Positions 1-7,671 of a stretch of 64,000 nucleotides of DNA are shown piece after piece; position 1 is the first letter of the stretch; each line of letters opens with the position of its first letter. A model generated the notes under the pieces. The model had not been told where the DNA came from and did no database searches. It worked only from the letters and a program-made list of their open reading frames with translations. Position numbers and translations under genes: made by a program. The stretch is from Acidobacteriota bacterium. Lineage in GTDB: Bacteria > Acidobacteriota > Terriglobia > Terriglobales > Acidobacteriaceae. Location: assembly GCA_003010405.1 (NCBI GenBank), contig PJLO01000005.1, forward strand, positions 181,810-245,809. Reading direction: 5' to 3'.

Positions 1-1
1 A

Positions 2-79
2 GCTGTGGCGTTCACCTATTTCGCGCCTCTCAGCGACGTGTCCCCAATTTCAATGCTGGTGCCTGGAGATTCGAGCTAA
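2..79 (+). CDS. Possible C-terminal tail of an upstream gene (partial)
   Basis: One frame is open from the window edge and stops at TAA (77-79). The 25 residues are hydrophobic and start AVAFTYFAPLSDVSP, which could be the end of a membrane protein. I do not recognise the family. The rest of the stretch up to yajC at 242 shows no gene I can support. Only the sequence to the left of this window could settle it. Confidence 0.2.
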   Translation, partial: AVAFTYFAPLSDVSPISMLVPGDSS

Positions 80-241
80 TCCGAAGCTCTGGATAGCAGA
101 ATATAATTGAAGATGGCAGTGGGTTCTGTGCGTCGCTGGATGTGTGCTTTGGGTGAGCAGGCCTGTTGCATGTTAGAAATTCAAATTTTCTACGCCGCTG
201 CCTGCCAATGCTGGTATGTGTGAGCGGCCGGGACTCTAAGA

Positions 242-586
242 ATGATTGCTCAACTCGCATCTGTCGTCTTTTTTCAATTTCAACCCGCTTCCGGGATGAA
301 TTCCATCCTGATGATGGTGGCAGTCTTTGCTGTCTTCTATGTCCTCCTAATCCTGCCGCAGCAGAAGAGGCAGAAAAAATGGCAGGCGATGATTGACGGC
401 CTCAAGTCCGGCGACCGTGTCGTTACCACCGGAGGGATAGTCGGTATCATTCTTTCGATTAAGCAAGGCGAAGGCGCAGACGTCGGCAGCATCATCCTCC
501 GCGTAGCTCCGGACAACTTGAAACTTGAAGTTTCTCGCAATGCTATCGCGTCGGTCTCCGTCAGCGATAGCGGGACAAAATCTTAA
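242..586 (+). CDS. yajC: Preprotein translocase accessory subunit YajC
   Basis: YajC is the small inner-membrane partner of SecDF in the Sec holotranslocon. The 114-residue product has one N-terminal membrane segment (about residues 22-39) followed by the family signature LILPQQKRQKKWQAM. A small soluble domain then carries the typical GDRVVTTGGIVG loop. It lies 15 bp upstream of secD in the same direction, the classic yajC-secD-secF order. ATG 242 puts a short hydrophobic leader before the membrane segment, as is usual; ATG 296 is an alternative start. Identification is firm from motif and context. Confidence 0.93.
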   Translation: MIAQLASVVFFQFQPASGMNSILMMVAVFAVFYVLLILPQQKRQKKWQAMIDGLKSGDRVVTTGGIVGIILSIKQGEGADVGSIILRVAPDNLKLEVSRNAIASVSVSDSGTKS

Positions 587-601
587 ACGATCGCGGTTTC
601 C

Positions 602-2236
602 ATGAAGAAGAACCTGCTCTGGAAAGTTTTATTCATTGTTGCTACTTTGGTCGTGTTTGTCTGGGGAATTTTCCTCGGAACCGATCCACAGAAGAGCATT
701 GAAGCCATCAAGACGCGTGGCATCGTTGCCGGCATTCAGCAGAACATCCATCTTGGTCTTGACCTTCGCGGCGGCACCCACCTGATTCTCCAGGTGCAGG
801 TAAACGACGCTGTGAATGCCGAAACCGATCAGACCATTGAGCGGCTCAAGGATGCGCTTAAGAAGAAGAATATCGCTTTCGGGGACATCGTCAAACTCGA
901 TCCCGCAGCGGCTCCGCAGAAGATTGTTTTGCGCGGTGTTGATATCGGTGCCGCCGGTGATCTGCGCTCGCTCATTCAGGATCAGTTTGCCGAATACGAT
1001 CTCGTTTCCGGCTCCGATAATTCCTGGAATGTTGTTCTGAAGCCGGCCGTCCTCGAAACGATTAAGAAACGCGCCGTGGAGCAGGCGGTCGAAACCATTC
1101 GCAACCGAATAGACCAGCTTGGCGTTTCCGAGCCTATTATTCAGGAACACAGCCTGGGCGAGCACCAAATCCTTGTGCAGCTTCCCGGCGTGGATGATCC
1201 TGCCCGCGTTAAGGAAGTGATGCAGTCCACCGCGATGCTGGAAATCCGGCTTGGTCTGGATAATGGACGCGCCTACAGAAGCGAGCAGGAGGCTTTAGCT
1301 GCTCACGGCGGCATTCTTCCCCCGGATGCGGTCATCATCAAGGGCAAGCCTAAAGCCGGCACTGACAGCGGCGAGGTCTACTACCTGATCAGCCGCGTCT
1401 CGGCGGTCAGCGGACGCGACCTTCGGTCGGCAGAAGCTGGACGCGAAGAGAATGGACGTCCCGATGTGATCTTCACCCTGACCCGTGACGGCGGCGACCG
1501 GTTCTACAATTTCACCTCCGCCCACGTCGGAGAACCTCTGGCAATTGTGCTGGACGGGAAGGTGCAGGAAATCGCCAACATCAAGGAACCGATTCGCGAC
1601 ACTGGCCGCATCTCCGGTTCATTCACCGAACAGCAGACGAAGGATCTTTCGATGGTTCTGCGTTCCGGTGCGCTGCCGGCGTCGATCAAGTACCTTGAAG
1701 AACGTACCGTCGGCCCATCGCTAGGCGCCGACTCGATTGAGAAGGGCGTGCGCGCGGCGCTGGTCGGTCTGATCGCCGTTATGGCCTTCATGCTGATCTA
1801 TTACCGTTTCGCTGGAATCAACGCGGATTTCGCGCTGATCCTGAATCTGGTGATTCTGCTCGGCTTCCTTGGCTTCACAGGCGCCACGCTTACCTTGCCC
1901 GGAATCGCGGGTCTCATCCTCACGGTTGGTATGGGTGTGGATTCCAACGTGCTGATCTTCGAGCGTATTCGCGAAGAGCTGCGCAATGGAAAGACCCCGC
2001 CCTCGGCTGTGGAGCAGGGCTTTAAGCAGGCCTGGGTAACGATTGTCGATACCCACGTCACTACGATTGTTTCGGCGGCCATCCTGTTCCTGTTTGGAAC
2101 CGGTCCGGTCAAGGGATTTGCTGTGACCCTTACTTTCGGTTTGCTGGCGAACCTGTTCACCGCGGTCTTCGTATCGCGCACGATCTTTGACAGCATCCTC
2201 AACCGCCATCAGCACGGCGAGGCGCTCTCGATCTAA
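602..2236 (+). CDS. secD: Protein translocase subunit SecD
   Basis: SecD works with SecF, using the proton gradient to pull exported proteins through SecYEG on the periplasmic side. The 544-residue protein has an N-terminal membrane helix (about 6-26) and the conserved GLDLRGGTHL motif at about 51-60. A large periplasmic P1 domain follows, and then a C-terminal block of membrane helices from about 385 to 535 with the motif GVDSNVLIFERIREE. Length and architecture are normal for a stand-alone SecD. It sits between yajC and secF; the 124-bp gap to secF contains a strong hairpin. Confidence 0.96.
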   Translation: MKKNLLWKVLFIVATLVVFVWGIFLGTDPQKSIEAIKTRGIVAGIQQNIHLGLDLRGGTHLILQVQVNDAVNAETDQTIERLKDALKKKNIAFGDIVKLDPAAAPQKIVLRGVDIGAAGDLRSLIQDQFAEYDLVSGSDNSWNVVLKPAVLETIKKRAVEQAVETIRNRIDQLGVSEPIIQEHSLGEHQILVQLPGVDDPARVKEVMQSTAMLEIRLGLDNGRAYRSEQEALAAHGGILPPDAVIIKGKPKAGTDSGEVYYLISRVSAVSGRDLRSAEAGREENGRPDVIFTLTRDGGDRFYNFTSAHVGEPLAIVLDGKVQEIANIKEPIRDTGRISGSFTEQQTKDLSMVLRSGALPASIKYLEERTVGPSLGADSIEKGVRAALVGLIAVMAFMLIYYRFAGINADFALILNLVILLGFLGFTGATLTLPGIAGLILTVGMGVDSNVLIFERIREELRNGKTPPSAVEQGFKQAWVTIVDTHVTTIVSAAILFLFGTGPVKGFAVTLTFGLLANLFTAVFVSRTIFDSILNRHQHGEALSI

Positions 2237-2241
2237 GTTCG

Positions 2242-2277
2242 ACGGCCGGACCGGGAAGATTTTCCGGTTCCGGCCGT
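2242..2277 (+). other. Strong stem-loop between secD and secF
   Basis: ACGGCCGG at the left pairs with CCGGCCGT at the right, with an inner CCGG/CCGG stem, 6-20 bp after the secD stop. No T-run follows on the plus strand, so it is more likely an mRNA-stability or processing hairpin, or a partial attenuator, than a full terminator. The role is inferred. Confidence 0.5.
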
Positions 2278-2360
2278 AGCAAGTCAGATGTGAAGTTCAG
2301 CTGCGTTCGAAACGCACAAGAAATTTAGAGGAGCCCGCGCTTCTCAAGAAGGCTTCTAAA

Positions 2361-3569
2361 GTGGAACTGTTTCGTAACACAAATATCGACTTTCTCAGCA
2401 AGAAGTGGTATTTCCTTGCCTTCTCGTTGATCTTCTCCGTTGCCGGTGTCGCTTCCATGCTGTTTTGGCACCACATCCCGCTCGGAATCGATTTCCGTGG
2501 CGGGACTGTCGTGGACGTGAAGTTCACGCAGACACCCAACGTAGACAAAATTCGAGCGGAACTGGATCGCGCCGGGCTGAAAAACACCACGCTCCAGGCC
2601 GACACCCGCCCTGGCAGCAATGAGCTGCTCATTAAGCTTGATATTCGCGAAACCAGCGAACAGGCGCTTGATCAGGGTAAGGAGCAGATCATCAAGGCCC
2701 TGGAGACTAACGCCGAAGCAGGGAAAACCGATCTCAACAACATCGGCTACACGTCTTTGCAGGACTATCTGCTCAAGGCGGATCCGCTGCACCTCGGCAC
2801 CGATGCCCCGGCTCAGTACGCCCAGATCGCGCGCTCGATTGTGAACTTCCGCGACAAGACTCATAGCGGGGTTCTGAACTCCGTAGCAGATGTCAGCGCG
2901 GTCGCTCCGGCCGGCGTGGTTCAGGCTCTGCAGCAGGATTTCTTCACCTCGAATTTCGGTGTGCGTAACGTCGAGATTGTTGGTCCGCAGGTTGGCGCCC
3001 AGCTCCGGAAGCAGGCTCTTCTTGCGACGCTGTACTCACTGCTCGGAATGCTGCTCTACCTCTGGTTCCGCTTCGAGTTAATCTATGGCGTGGCCGCGGT
3101 TATCGCCTGCTTCCATGACACGCTCATTACTGTTGGCGCGTTCTCGCTGCTCAATACCGAGATCTCGCTGACGGTGATCGCGGCGATACTTACCCTCGTC
3201 GGCTACTCGATGAATGACACCATCGTCGTCTTCGACCGTATTCGCGAGAATATCAAGCTGCAGCGTAGGGATTCGCTGGCCGAGATCGTAAACAAGAGCA
3301 TCAACCAAACGCTGAGCAGAACAGTTCTGACCTCCGGCCTCACGTTCCTCACCGTGCTTGCGTTGTTCCTGTTTGGCGGAGAAGTCCTGCACGGCTTCTC
3401 TCTGGCTCTCGTGATTGGCATTCTTATTGGCACATATTCGTCGATTTTCATCGCGGCGCCTATGTTGGTTGCTTATCAGGAGTGGCGAGGACAGAAAGCC
3501 GTGCCTGGAGCGCCATCTGCTTCGTCGGGCGGCAAGGGGCGCCGTTATAAGTCACCGGCAAAGGCGTAG
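2361..3569 (+). CDS. secF: Protein translocase subunit SecF
   Basis: SecF pairs with SecD in proton-driven protein export. The 402-residue product starts at GTG 2361 and opens with MELFRNTNIDFLSKKW, typical of SecF. A first membrane helix spans about 17-36, followed by LGIDFRGGTV (41-50), a periplasmic domain, and five C-terminal helices with the motif GYSMNDTIVVFDRIREN. The C-terminal tail is basic and Gly/Ser-rich. It follows secD in the same direction and completes the secretion operon. It is slightly longer than many SecF proteins because of the periplasmic part and the tail. Confidence 0.96.
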   Translation: MELFRNTNIDFLSKKWYFLAFSLIFSVAGVASMLFWHHIPLGIDFRGGTVVDVKFTQTPNVDKIRAELDRAGLKNTTLQADTRPGSNELLIKLDIRETSEQALDQGKEQIIKALETNAEAGKTDLNNIGYTSLQDYLLKADPLHLGTDAPAQYAQIARSIVNFRDKTHSGVLNSVADVSAVAPAGVVQALQQDFFTSNFGVRNVEIVGPQVGAQLRKQALLATLYSLLGMLLYLWFRFELIYGVAAVIACFHDTLITVGAFSLLNTEISLTVIAAILTLVGYSMNDTIVVFDRIRENIKLQRRDSLAEIVNKSINQTLSRTVLTSGLTFLTVLALFLFGGEVLHGFSLALVIGILIGTYSSIFIAAPMLVAYQEWRGQKAVPGAPSASSGGKGRRYKSPAKA

Positions 3570-3591
3570 CCAGTTTTCAAAACGCGATTCC

Positions 3592-3626
3592 GGCGGCGGG
3601 TTGACCAGAGTGGTCGCCCGCCTTGC
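3592..3626 (+). terminator. Hairpin after secF, possible terminator
   Basis: GGCGGG (3595-3600) pairs with CCCGCC (3617-3622), and an inner GACCA/TGGTC stem (3603-3607 and 3611-3615) closes the loop GAG. There is no clear T-run, so termination efficiency is doubtful. It marks the probable boundary between the sec operon and the tonB cluster. Confidence 0.4.
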
Positions 3627-3772
3627 CGCATACAAAGGTGAGTTCCAGGTTTGCGGTTTATGCTCCACGGTTTGCGCTATCTGAAGTGTTGTTTTTTCGG
3701 CGGTCAGTCGATTTTGGGAGCAATTTCATCGCCGCTGGTGTCTATTCAAATAGTAAGACGGAGAACTGGTTT

Positions 3773-4567
3773 ATGTTCGAAGACAGCCTTCTGGAATCTG
3801 GCGGAAGAAACTCGAAGCTAAAGAGGCGCGGCCCGTGGGCGACTCTGGTTTCCTTCGCTATTCAGATCGCGCTGATTGGCGTACTGGTATTGATTCCCCT
3901 GATTTATACAGATAATCTCCCTAAACAGCAGTTGATGGGGTATTTGGTTGCCCCACCCCCGCCTCCTCCGCCTCCTCCGCCTGCCGCAGCGCCTGCAGCA
4001 GGGCAGGTGATCAAGGCGTCTAAGAGTATGATAGAGATTGACAACGGAAAACTTAAAGCTCCCACTGCGATTCCCAAAAAGATTGCGATGGTCAGAGAAG
4101 ACGTGGCACCACCGCAGGTCGGCGGCGTGGTGGGTGGCGTACCCGGTGGCGTACCCGGCGGAGTCGTAGGTGGCGTACCTGGTGGATCCCAGGGCGGTGT
4201 GATAGGCGGCGTGCTTGGAACGATCGCGTCGGCCGTACCGGTGGCTGTTCCCGTCCCCAAGGTAGCAACCCCTCAGCGCGTCAAGGTATCTGGGGGTGTT
4301 ACCACGGGGCTTTTGATTCACAAGGTTCAGCCGACGTATCCGCAATTGGCAAAGCAGGCGCGTATCTCCGGTTCGGTTATCCTTCAGGCCGTGATCGGCA
4401 AGGATGGCTCGATTCAGAACCTGCGCGCCGTCAGCGGTCCGCCGATGCTCATTCAGAGTGCCATCGAGGCAGTTCGGCAGTGGAGGTACAAGCCTTATTA
4501 CCTTAACGGCGAACCGGTCGAAGTGGATACTCAGATAACCGTAAATTTCACCTTGGCGGGTGGATAA
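3773..4567 (+). CDS. tonB: TonB-family energy transducer
   Basis: TonB carries energy from the ExbB-ExbD proton channel to outer-membrane receptors. The 264-residue protein has a short basic N-terminus, one membrane anchor (about 23-45) and ten consecutive prolines at 61-70. A Gly/Val tetrapeptide stretch built on GGVP and GGVV follows at about 117-148. The C-terminal TonB domain contains VQPTYPQLAKQARISG and a final VNFTLAGG. ATG 3773 is preferred because a GGAG box lies about 9 bp upstream; an open frame continues further upstream without an obvious start signal. It heads the tonB-exbB-exbD-exbD cluster. The Gly-rich spacer is unusual, since most TonB linkers are Pro/Lys/Glu-rich. Confidence 0.9.
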   Translation: MFEDSLLESGGRNSKLKRRGPWATLVSFAIQIALIGVLVLIPLIYTDNLPKQQLMGYLVAPPPPPPPPPPAAAPAAGQVIKASKSMIEIDNGKLKAPTAIPKKIAMVREDVAPPQVGGVVGGVPGGVPGGVVGGVPGGSQGGVIGGVLGTIASAVPVAVPVPKVATPQRVKVSGGVTTGLLIHKVQPTYPQLAKQARISGSVILQAVIGKDGSIQNLRAVSGPPMLIQSAIEAVRQWRYKPYYLNGEPVEVDTQITVNFTLAGG

Positions 4568-4794
4568 ACCCTTGAAGCCGGGGTCAACTTTGGCCGTTTC
4601 TGCGGATTTAGGTCCATCTCAAGCGCTAGACCAGCATCCAACTGTCGCGTCGGGAAAAGCTCTCAATTCGTGGCAGGGCAACCGTTCAACTGTGCGGCCC
4701 GGAGGTTCAAAAAACGAAGGCCGTGTATCCCGAGTGGCTGCGCACAAACTTTAAGATCAGAGCTTGAAACAGTTCTGAGGAGGAAATTCAACTC

Positions 4795-5550
4795 ATGGTT
4801 CTCGCAAACATCGCAACGTTGGTTCTGTGCAATCTGCACCAAGCCGCGGTCCTGCTTTTCCAGGAGCCCGAAGGTGGCATCGGCTGGGACCCAATTTCGC
4901 TTTGGAAGCAGATGGGCTTCCTGGCGAAGATCGTCGTGGTCGTCCTGTTCCTGATGTCCGGCTGGTCGATCGGCATCATGATCGATCGCGCACTCGCCTT
5001 CTCGGCTGCCCGCAGCCAGTCGCGCGCTTTCGCTCCGGCTGTGGCTGGTGCCCTGAAGGATGGAAAGATTGAAGAAGCCATCAAGGTTGCCGACCGCAAC
5101 AAGAAGAGCCATCTAGCGAAGGTCGTAGCCGCCGGTCTACAGGAATTCAAGGCTCACGGTGAATCCGCAGAGCAGGGCGAAGGGCTTGAAGCTTCCCGCC
5201 GCGCCCTTGAACGCTCCGTAGCCATCGTTCATGCCGAGCTGAAGCGCGGCCTTGGCGGTCTGGCCACGATCGGCTCCACGGCTCCGTTCGTCGGTCTGTT
5301 CGGAACCGTCGTTGGAATTTTGAATGCTTTCAAGGGAATCTCGGGCGCTAAGGCAACTGGTCTGGCTGCCGTCGCGGGCGGTATTTCTGAAGCTCTTGTG
5401 ACCACTGCTATCGGTCTGTTTGTCGCAATCCCGGCCGTGTGGATGTTCAACTACTTTACCGGTCGCGTCGAAGCATTCGATGTGGAAATGGACAACAGCT
5501 CCAGCGAGTTGATCGACTACTTCTTAAAGCGTCGCAACACCCGCCGGTAA
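4795..5550 (+). CDS. exbB: MotA/TolQ/ExbB proton channel family protein
   Basis: ExbB forms the pentameric inner-membrane scaffold that, with ExbD, converts the proton gradient into mechanical work on TonB. The 251-residue protein has a first membrane helix near 41-62, a cytoplasmic helical section, and two further helices in the signature region GLATIGSTAPFVGLFGTVVG and in the segment around 195-220. A GGAGG box lies upstream of ATG 4795. It is followed directly by two ExbD genes, which supports ExbB over MotA or a lone TolQ. TolQ is the main alternative name for this family. Confidence 0.9.
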   Translation: MVLANIATLVLCNLHQAAVLLFQEPEGGIGWDPISLWKQMGFLAKIVVVVLFLMSGWSIGIMIDRALAFSAARSQSRAFAPAVAGALKDGKIEEAIKVADRNKKSHLAKVVAAGLQEFKAHGESAEQGEGLEASRRALERSVAIVHAELKRGLGGLATIGSTAPFVGLFGTVVGILNAFKGISGAKATGLAAVAGGISEALVTTAIGLFVAIPAVWMFNYFTGRVEAFDVEMDNSSSELIDYFLKRRNTRR

Positions 5551-5576
5551 CACTGATACCGGGAGATAGGGAAGCA

Positions 5577-6047
5577 ATGGCAAACGGAAAGAAGAAGCGA
5601 ATGGGCGACGTCAACTCGGAGATTAACGTTACTCCGATGGTTGACGTGATGCTCGTGTTGTTGATCATCTTCATGGTGGTCACGCCGATGCTCCAGAAAG
5701 GCGTCAGCGTGACCCTGGCAAAGACGGATAATCCGATTCAGATGCCGGAGGCCGACAAGGAAGATTCCCTCATCGTGGCCGTCATGCGCGATGGGAAGAT
5801 TTACTTCAACTCCGATGCCGTCTCGCCTGAACAGTTGACCGATAAAGTGAAGGACAAACTGGCGAACAAGACTGAAAAGCGTATCTTCGTCAAGGCAGAC
5901 GCCGGCGCCAAGTACGGCGACGTCGTCTCAGTGGTCGATGATGTCCGGTCCGCGGGTGTGGATCAACTCGGCCTCCTCACCGAAGAACGCAAGCGGGACT
6001 CGTTCAAGTCACCGGCAGCTGCCGAGACTAAGAATAAGAAGAAGTAG
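5577..6047 (+). CDS. exbD: ExbD/TolR family biopolymer transport protein (first copy)
   Basis: ExbD supplies the proton-binding helix of the TonB motor. ATG 5577 gives 156 residues beginning MANGKKKRMGDVNSEINVTP, the standard ExbD start; a longer open frame upstream overlaps exbB and is not used. The single membrane helix carries the key acidic residue in TPMVDVMLVLLIIFMV, followed by a periplasmic domain and a Lys-rich tail. It lies 26 bp after exbB and 12 bp before a second ExbD gene. The two ExbD proteins are clearly diverged, so they may form mixed dimers. Confidence 0.92.
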   Translation: MANGKKKRMGDVNSEINVTPMVDVMLVLLIIFMVVTPMLQKGVSVTLAKTDNPIQMPEADKEDSLIVAVMRDGKIYFNSDAVSPEQLTDKVKDKLANKTEKRIFVKADAGAKYGDVVSVVDDVRSAGVDQLGLLTEERKRDSFKSPAAAETKNKKK

Positions 6048-6059
6048 GGAGCGACCGTT

Positions 6060-6488
6060 ATGGCAATGCAAGCGGGTGGCGGGGGCAATGGTCCTCAGGC
6101 AAACATTAACGTAACGCCGCTGATCGATGTGTTGCTGGTGCTGCTGATCATCTTCATGGTCATCACACCATTCACGCCCAAAGGGCTTGACGCGCTGGTA
6201 CCTCAGCCTCCGAAGCAGCCTCAGAAGCAGAGCGAACCCGATCAGCGCACAATCGTCGTACAGGTGCACAAGAATGGTGCAATCAAGATCAACCAGGATG
6301 ACGTGCCGATAGATAAGTTGCAGGGCCGTCTGGAAGACATCTTCAAGACGCGTGCTGAAAAGGTCGCGTTCGTCAAAGGCGATGAAGATCTCACTTTTGC
6401 CGACGTAGCCTCTGTGATCGACAAGGTTCACGCCGCCGGCGTGGACAAGGTTGGTCTCATCACTGCCAAGATCGAAGCCGGACAGTAG
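6060..6488 (+). CDS. exbD: ExbD/TolR family biopolymer transport protein (second copy)
   Basis: This is a second, shorter ExbD of 142 residues. The proton-binding aspartate is in VTPLIDVLLVLLIIFMVIT, and the periplasmic domain ends in a VDKVGLITAKIE segment. The N-terminus is Gly-rich rather than Lys-rich. Tandem ExbD genes with a single ExbB are common in acidobacteria and in myxobacterial Tol/Ton-type clusters. It probably assembles with the first copy and the adjacent ExbB. The alternative name is TolR. Confidence 0.92.
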   Translation: MAMQAGGGGNGPQANINVTPLIDVLLVLLIIFMVITPFTPKGLDALVPQPPKQPQKQSEPDQRTIVVQVHKNGAIKINQDDVPIDKLQGRLEDIFKTRAEKVAFVKGDEDLTFADVASVIDKVHAAGVDKVGLITAKIEAGQ

Positions 6489-6512
6489 CCGGATTGCAAG
6501 AATCGAGTGAAC

Positions 6513-6541
6513 GGGAGCGTTGCGCAGCAAGCCGCGCTCCC
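6513..6541 (+). terminator. Hairpin after the exbD pair
   Basis: GGGAGCG (6513-6519) pairs with CGCTCCC (6535-6541), 24 bp after the second exbD stop. A pyrimidine-rich stretch follows rather than a pure T-run. It may reduce read-through into the TPR lipoprotein gene. The rest of the gap up to 6685 shows no gene. Confidence 0.4.
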
Positions 6542-6685
6542 GCCTCCTCTCCCTTCCGATAAAGCACGGAGCGGGCCTCTGAAGCGCCCGTACCGAGGCG
6601 ACGGTGCACGTATGTACCTGGCAGTGAAGCTTTTCCCGAGACTTCAGACCCGGCTCAAAAAATTGGCAACGGAAGGTGATACTAA

Positions 6686-7498
6686 ATGAACAGAATCGTA
6701 CGCGTGCTGGCCGGTTTATTCCTCGCTCTCGCCGTATTGGCGTCTGCCGGGTGTACCAAGCTCCAGGCTCGCGACCACCTGAACAAGGGTGTGCAATCTT
6801 ACAAGAACGCTCGTTATGAAGAGGCGATTGAACATTTTAAGACTGCGGTCAGCCTTGATCCCAGCCTGCTCAACGCTCGCATTTATCTCGCCACGGCTTA
6901 TGCCCAGCAGTATGTTCCCGGGGCTGAGACTCCGGAAAACAAACGCTACGCCGAGCAGGCCATTGGGGAATACAAGAAGGTCCTCACTGTCGATCCTGCA
7001 AACGTGAATGCAGTGAAGGGAATAGCCTATCTCTTGCTCCAGCAGAAACAGTTCGCGGATGCAAAGCAGTACTACAACAAGGCTATTCAGATCGATCCCA
7101 ATGATCCGGAATCCTATTACTCGGTCGCCTTCATCGACTGGACCGAGGCTTACAAGTTTCGCCAGGAACAACGCAACAAGCTAGGTATGAAGGTCACGGA
7201 TCCCCTGAAGGACAAGGGTGTTTGCAGCGTGGTAAAGGCGCATAACGCCCCCGCAGTGGAAGAAGGCATTAACCTTCTGACAAAGGCTCTCCAGCTTCGT
7301 CAAGATTATGACGATGCCATGGCTTACCTGAATCTGATGTATCGTGAGCGTGCCGACTACGAGTGTGACAACCCAGAGGCCCGTGTCGCAGATCTCAAGG
7401 CTGCCGACAACTGGGTGGACAAGACTATCGCTACCAAGAAAGAAAAGGCGAACAGACAAGGGCCAGGTGGAATTGTAATGGACCAGCAGCAGAGATAG
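6686..7498 (+). CDS. TPR-repeat lipoprotein
   Basis: This is a predicted lipoprotein of 270 residues. The signal peptide ends in the lipobox LASAGC with the lipidated cysteine at residue 23. Several tetratricopeptide repeats follow, for example at 27-60, 75-109 and 110-143, each with the usual alternation of small and large hydrophobic residues. The C-terminal third is less repeat-like and ends in a polar tail. It follows tonB-exbB-exbD-exbD in the same direction, so a scaffold role for the Ton machinery in the periplasm is plausible but inferred. The exact partner is unknown. Confidence 0.85.
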   Translation: MNRIVRVLAGLFLALAVLASAGCTKLQARDHLNKGVQSYKNARYEEAIEHFKTAVSLDPSLLNARIYLATAYAQQYVPGAETPENKRYAEQAIGEYKKVLTVDPANVNAVKGIAYLLLQQKQFADAKQYYNKAIQIDPNDPESYYSVAFIDWTEAYKFRQEQRNKLGMKVTDPLKDKGVCSVVKAHNAPAVEEGINLLTKALQLRQDYDDAMAYLNLMYRERADYECDNPEARVADLKAADNWVDKTIATKKEKANRQGPGGIVMDQQQR

Positions 7499-7520
7499 CT
7501 GCCCTTGTGCTTTCTTGTTC

Positions 7521-7550
7521 ATGGCCTCTCTGCGGAGAGGCCATGGCGTT
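7521..7550 (+). terminator. Rho-independent-type terminator after the TPR lipoprotein
   Basis: ATGGCCTCTC (7521-7530) and GAGAGGCCAT (7535-7544) form a perfect 10-bp stem with the loop TGCG. It is followed by a short T-containing stretch (GGCGTTTCTC). It sits 23 bp after the stop codon and closes the Ton cluster. Confidence 0.65.
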
Positions 7551-7591
7551 TCTCACGAAATAACGCCGGTTCGGAGCCCGTTTTAGATTTA

Positions 7592-7620
7592 TTGTTTCAC
7601 TCGTGAACCATTTCTGTTAA
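7592..7620 (+). promoter_or_regulatory. Candidate sigma-70-type promoter for accC
   Basis: TTGTTT at 7592-7597 and TGTTAA at 7615-7620 are separated by exactly 17 bp, in an AT-richer patch 52 bp upstream of the accC start. This is pattern recognition only; no transcription start is known. Confidence 0.35.
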
Positions 7621-7671
7621 CATCCCCCCAAGTCTCCACTCGAAGTTAGTTTCCAAAAGGAACGCAGACTA

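Noticed and set aside
6507..6689. 60-codon frame before the TPR lipoprotein
   Set aside because: It contains the hairpin after exbD and has no protein-like features.
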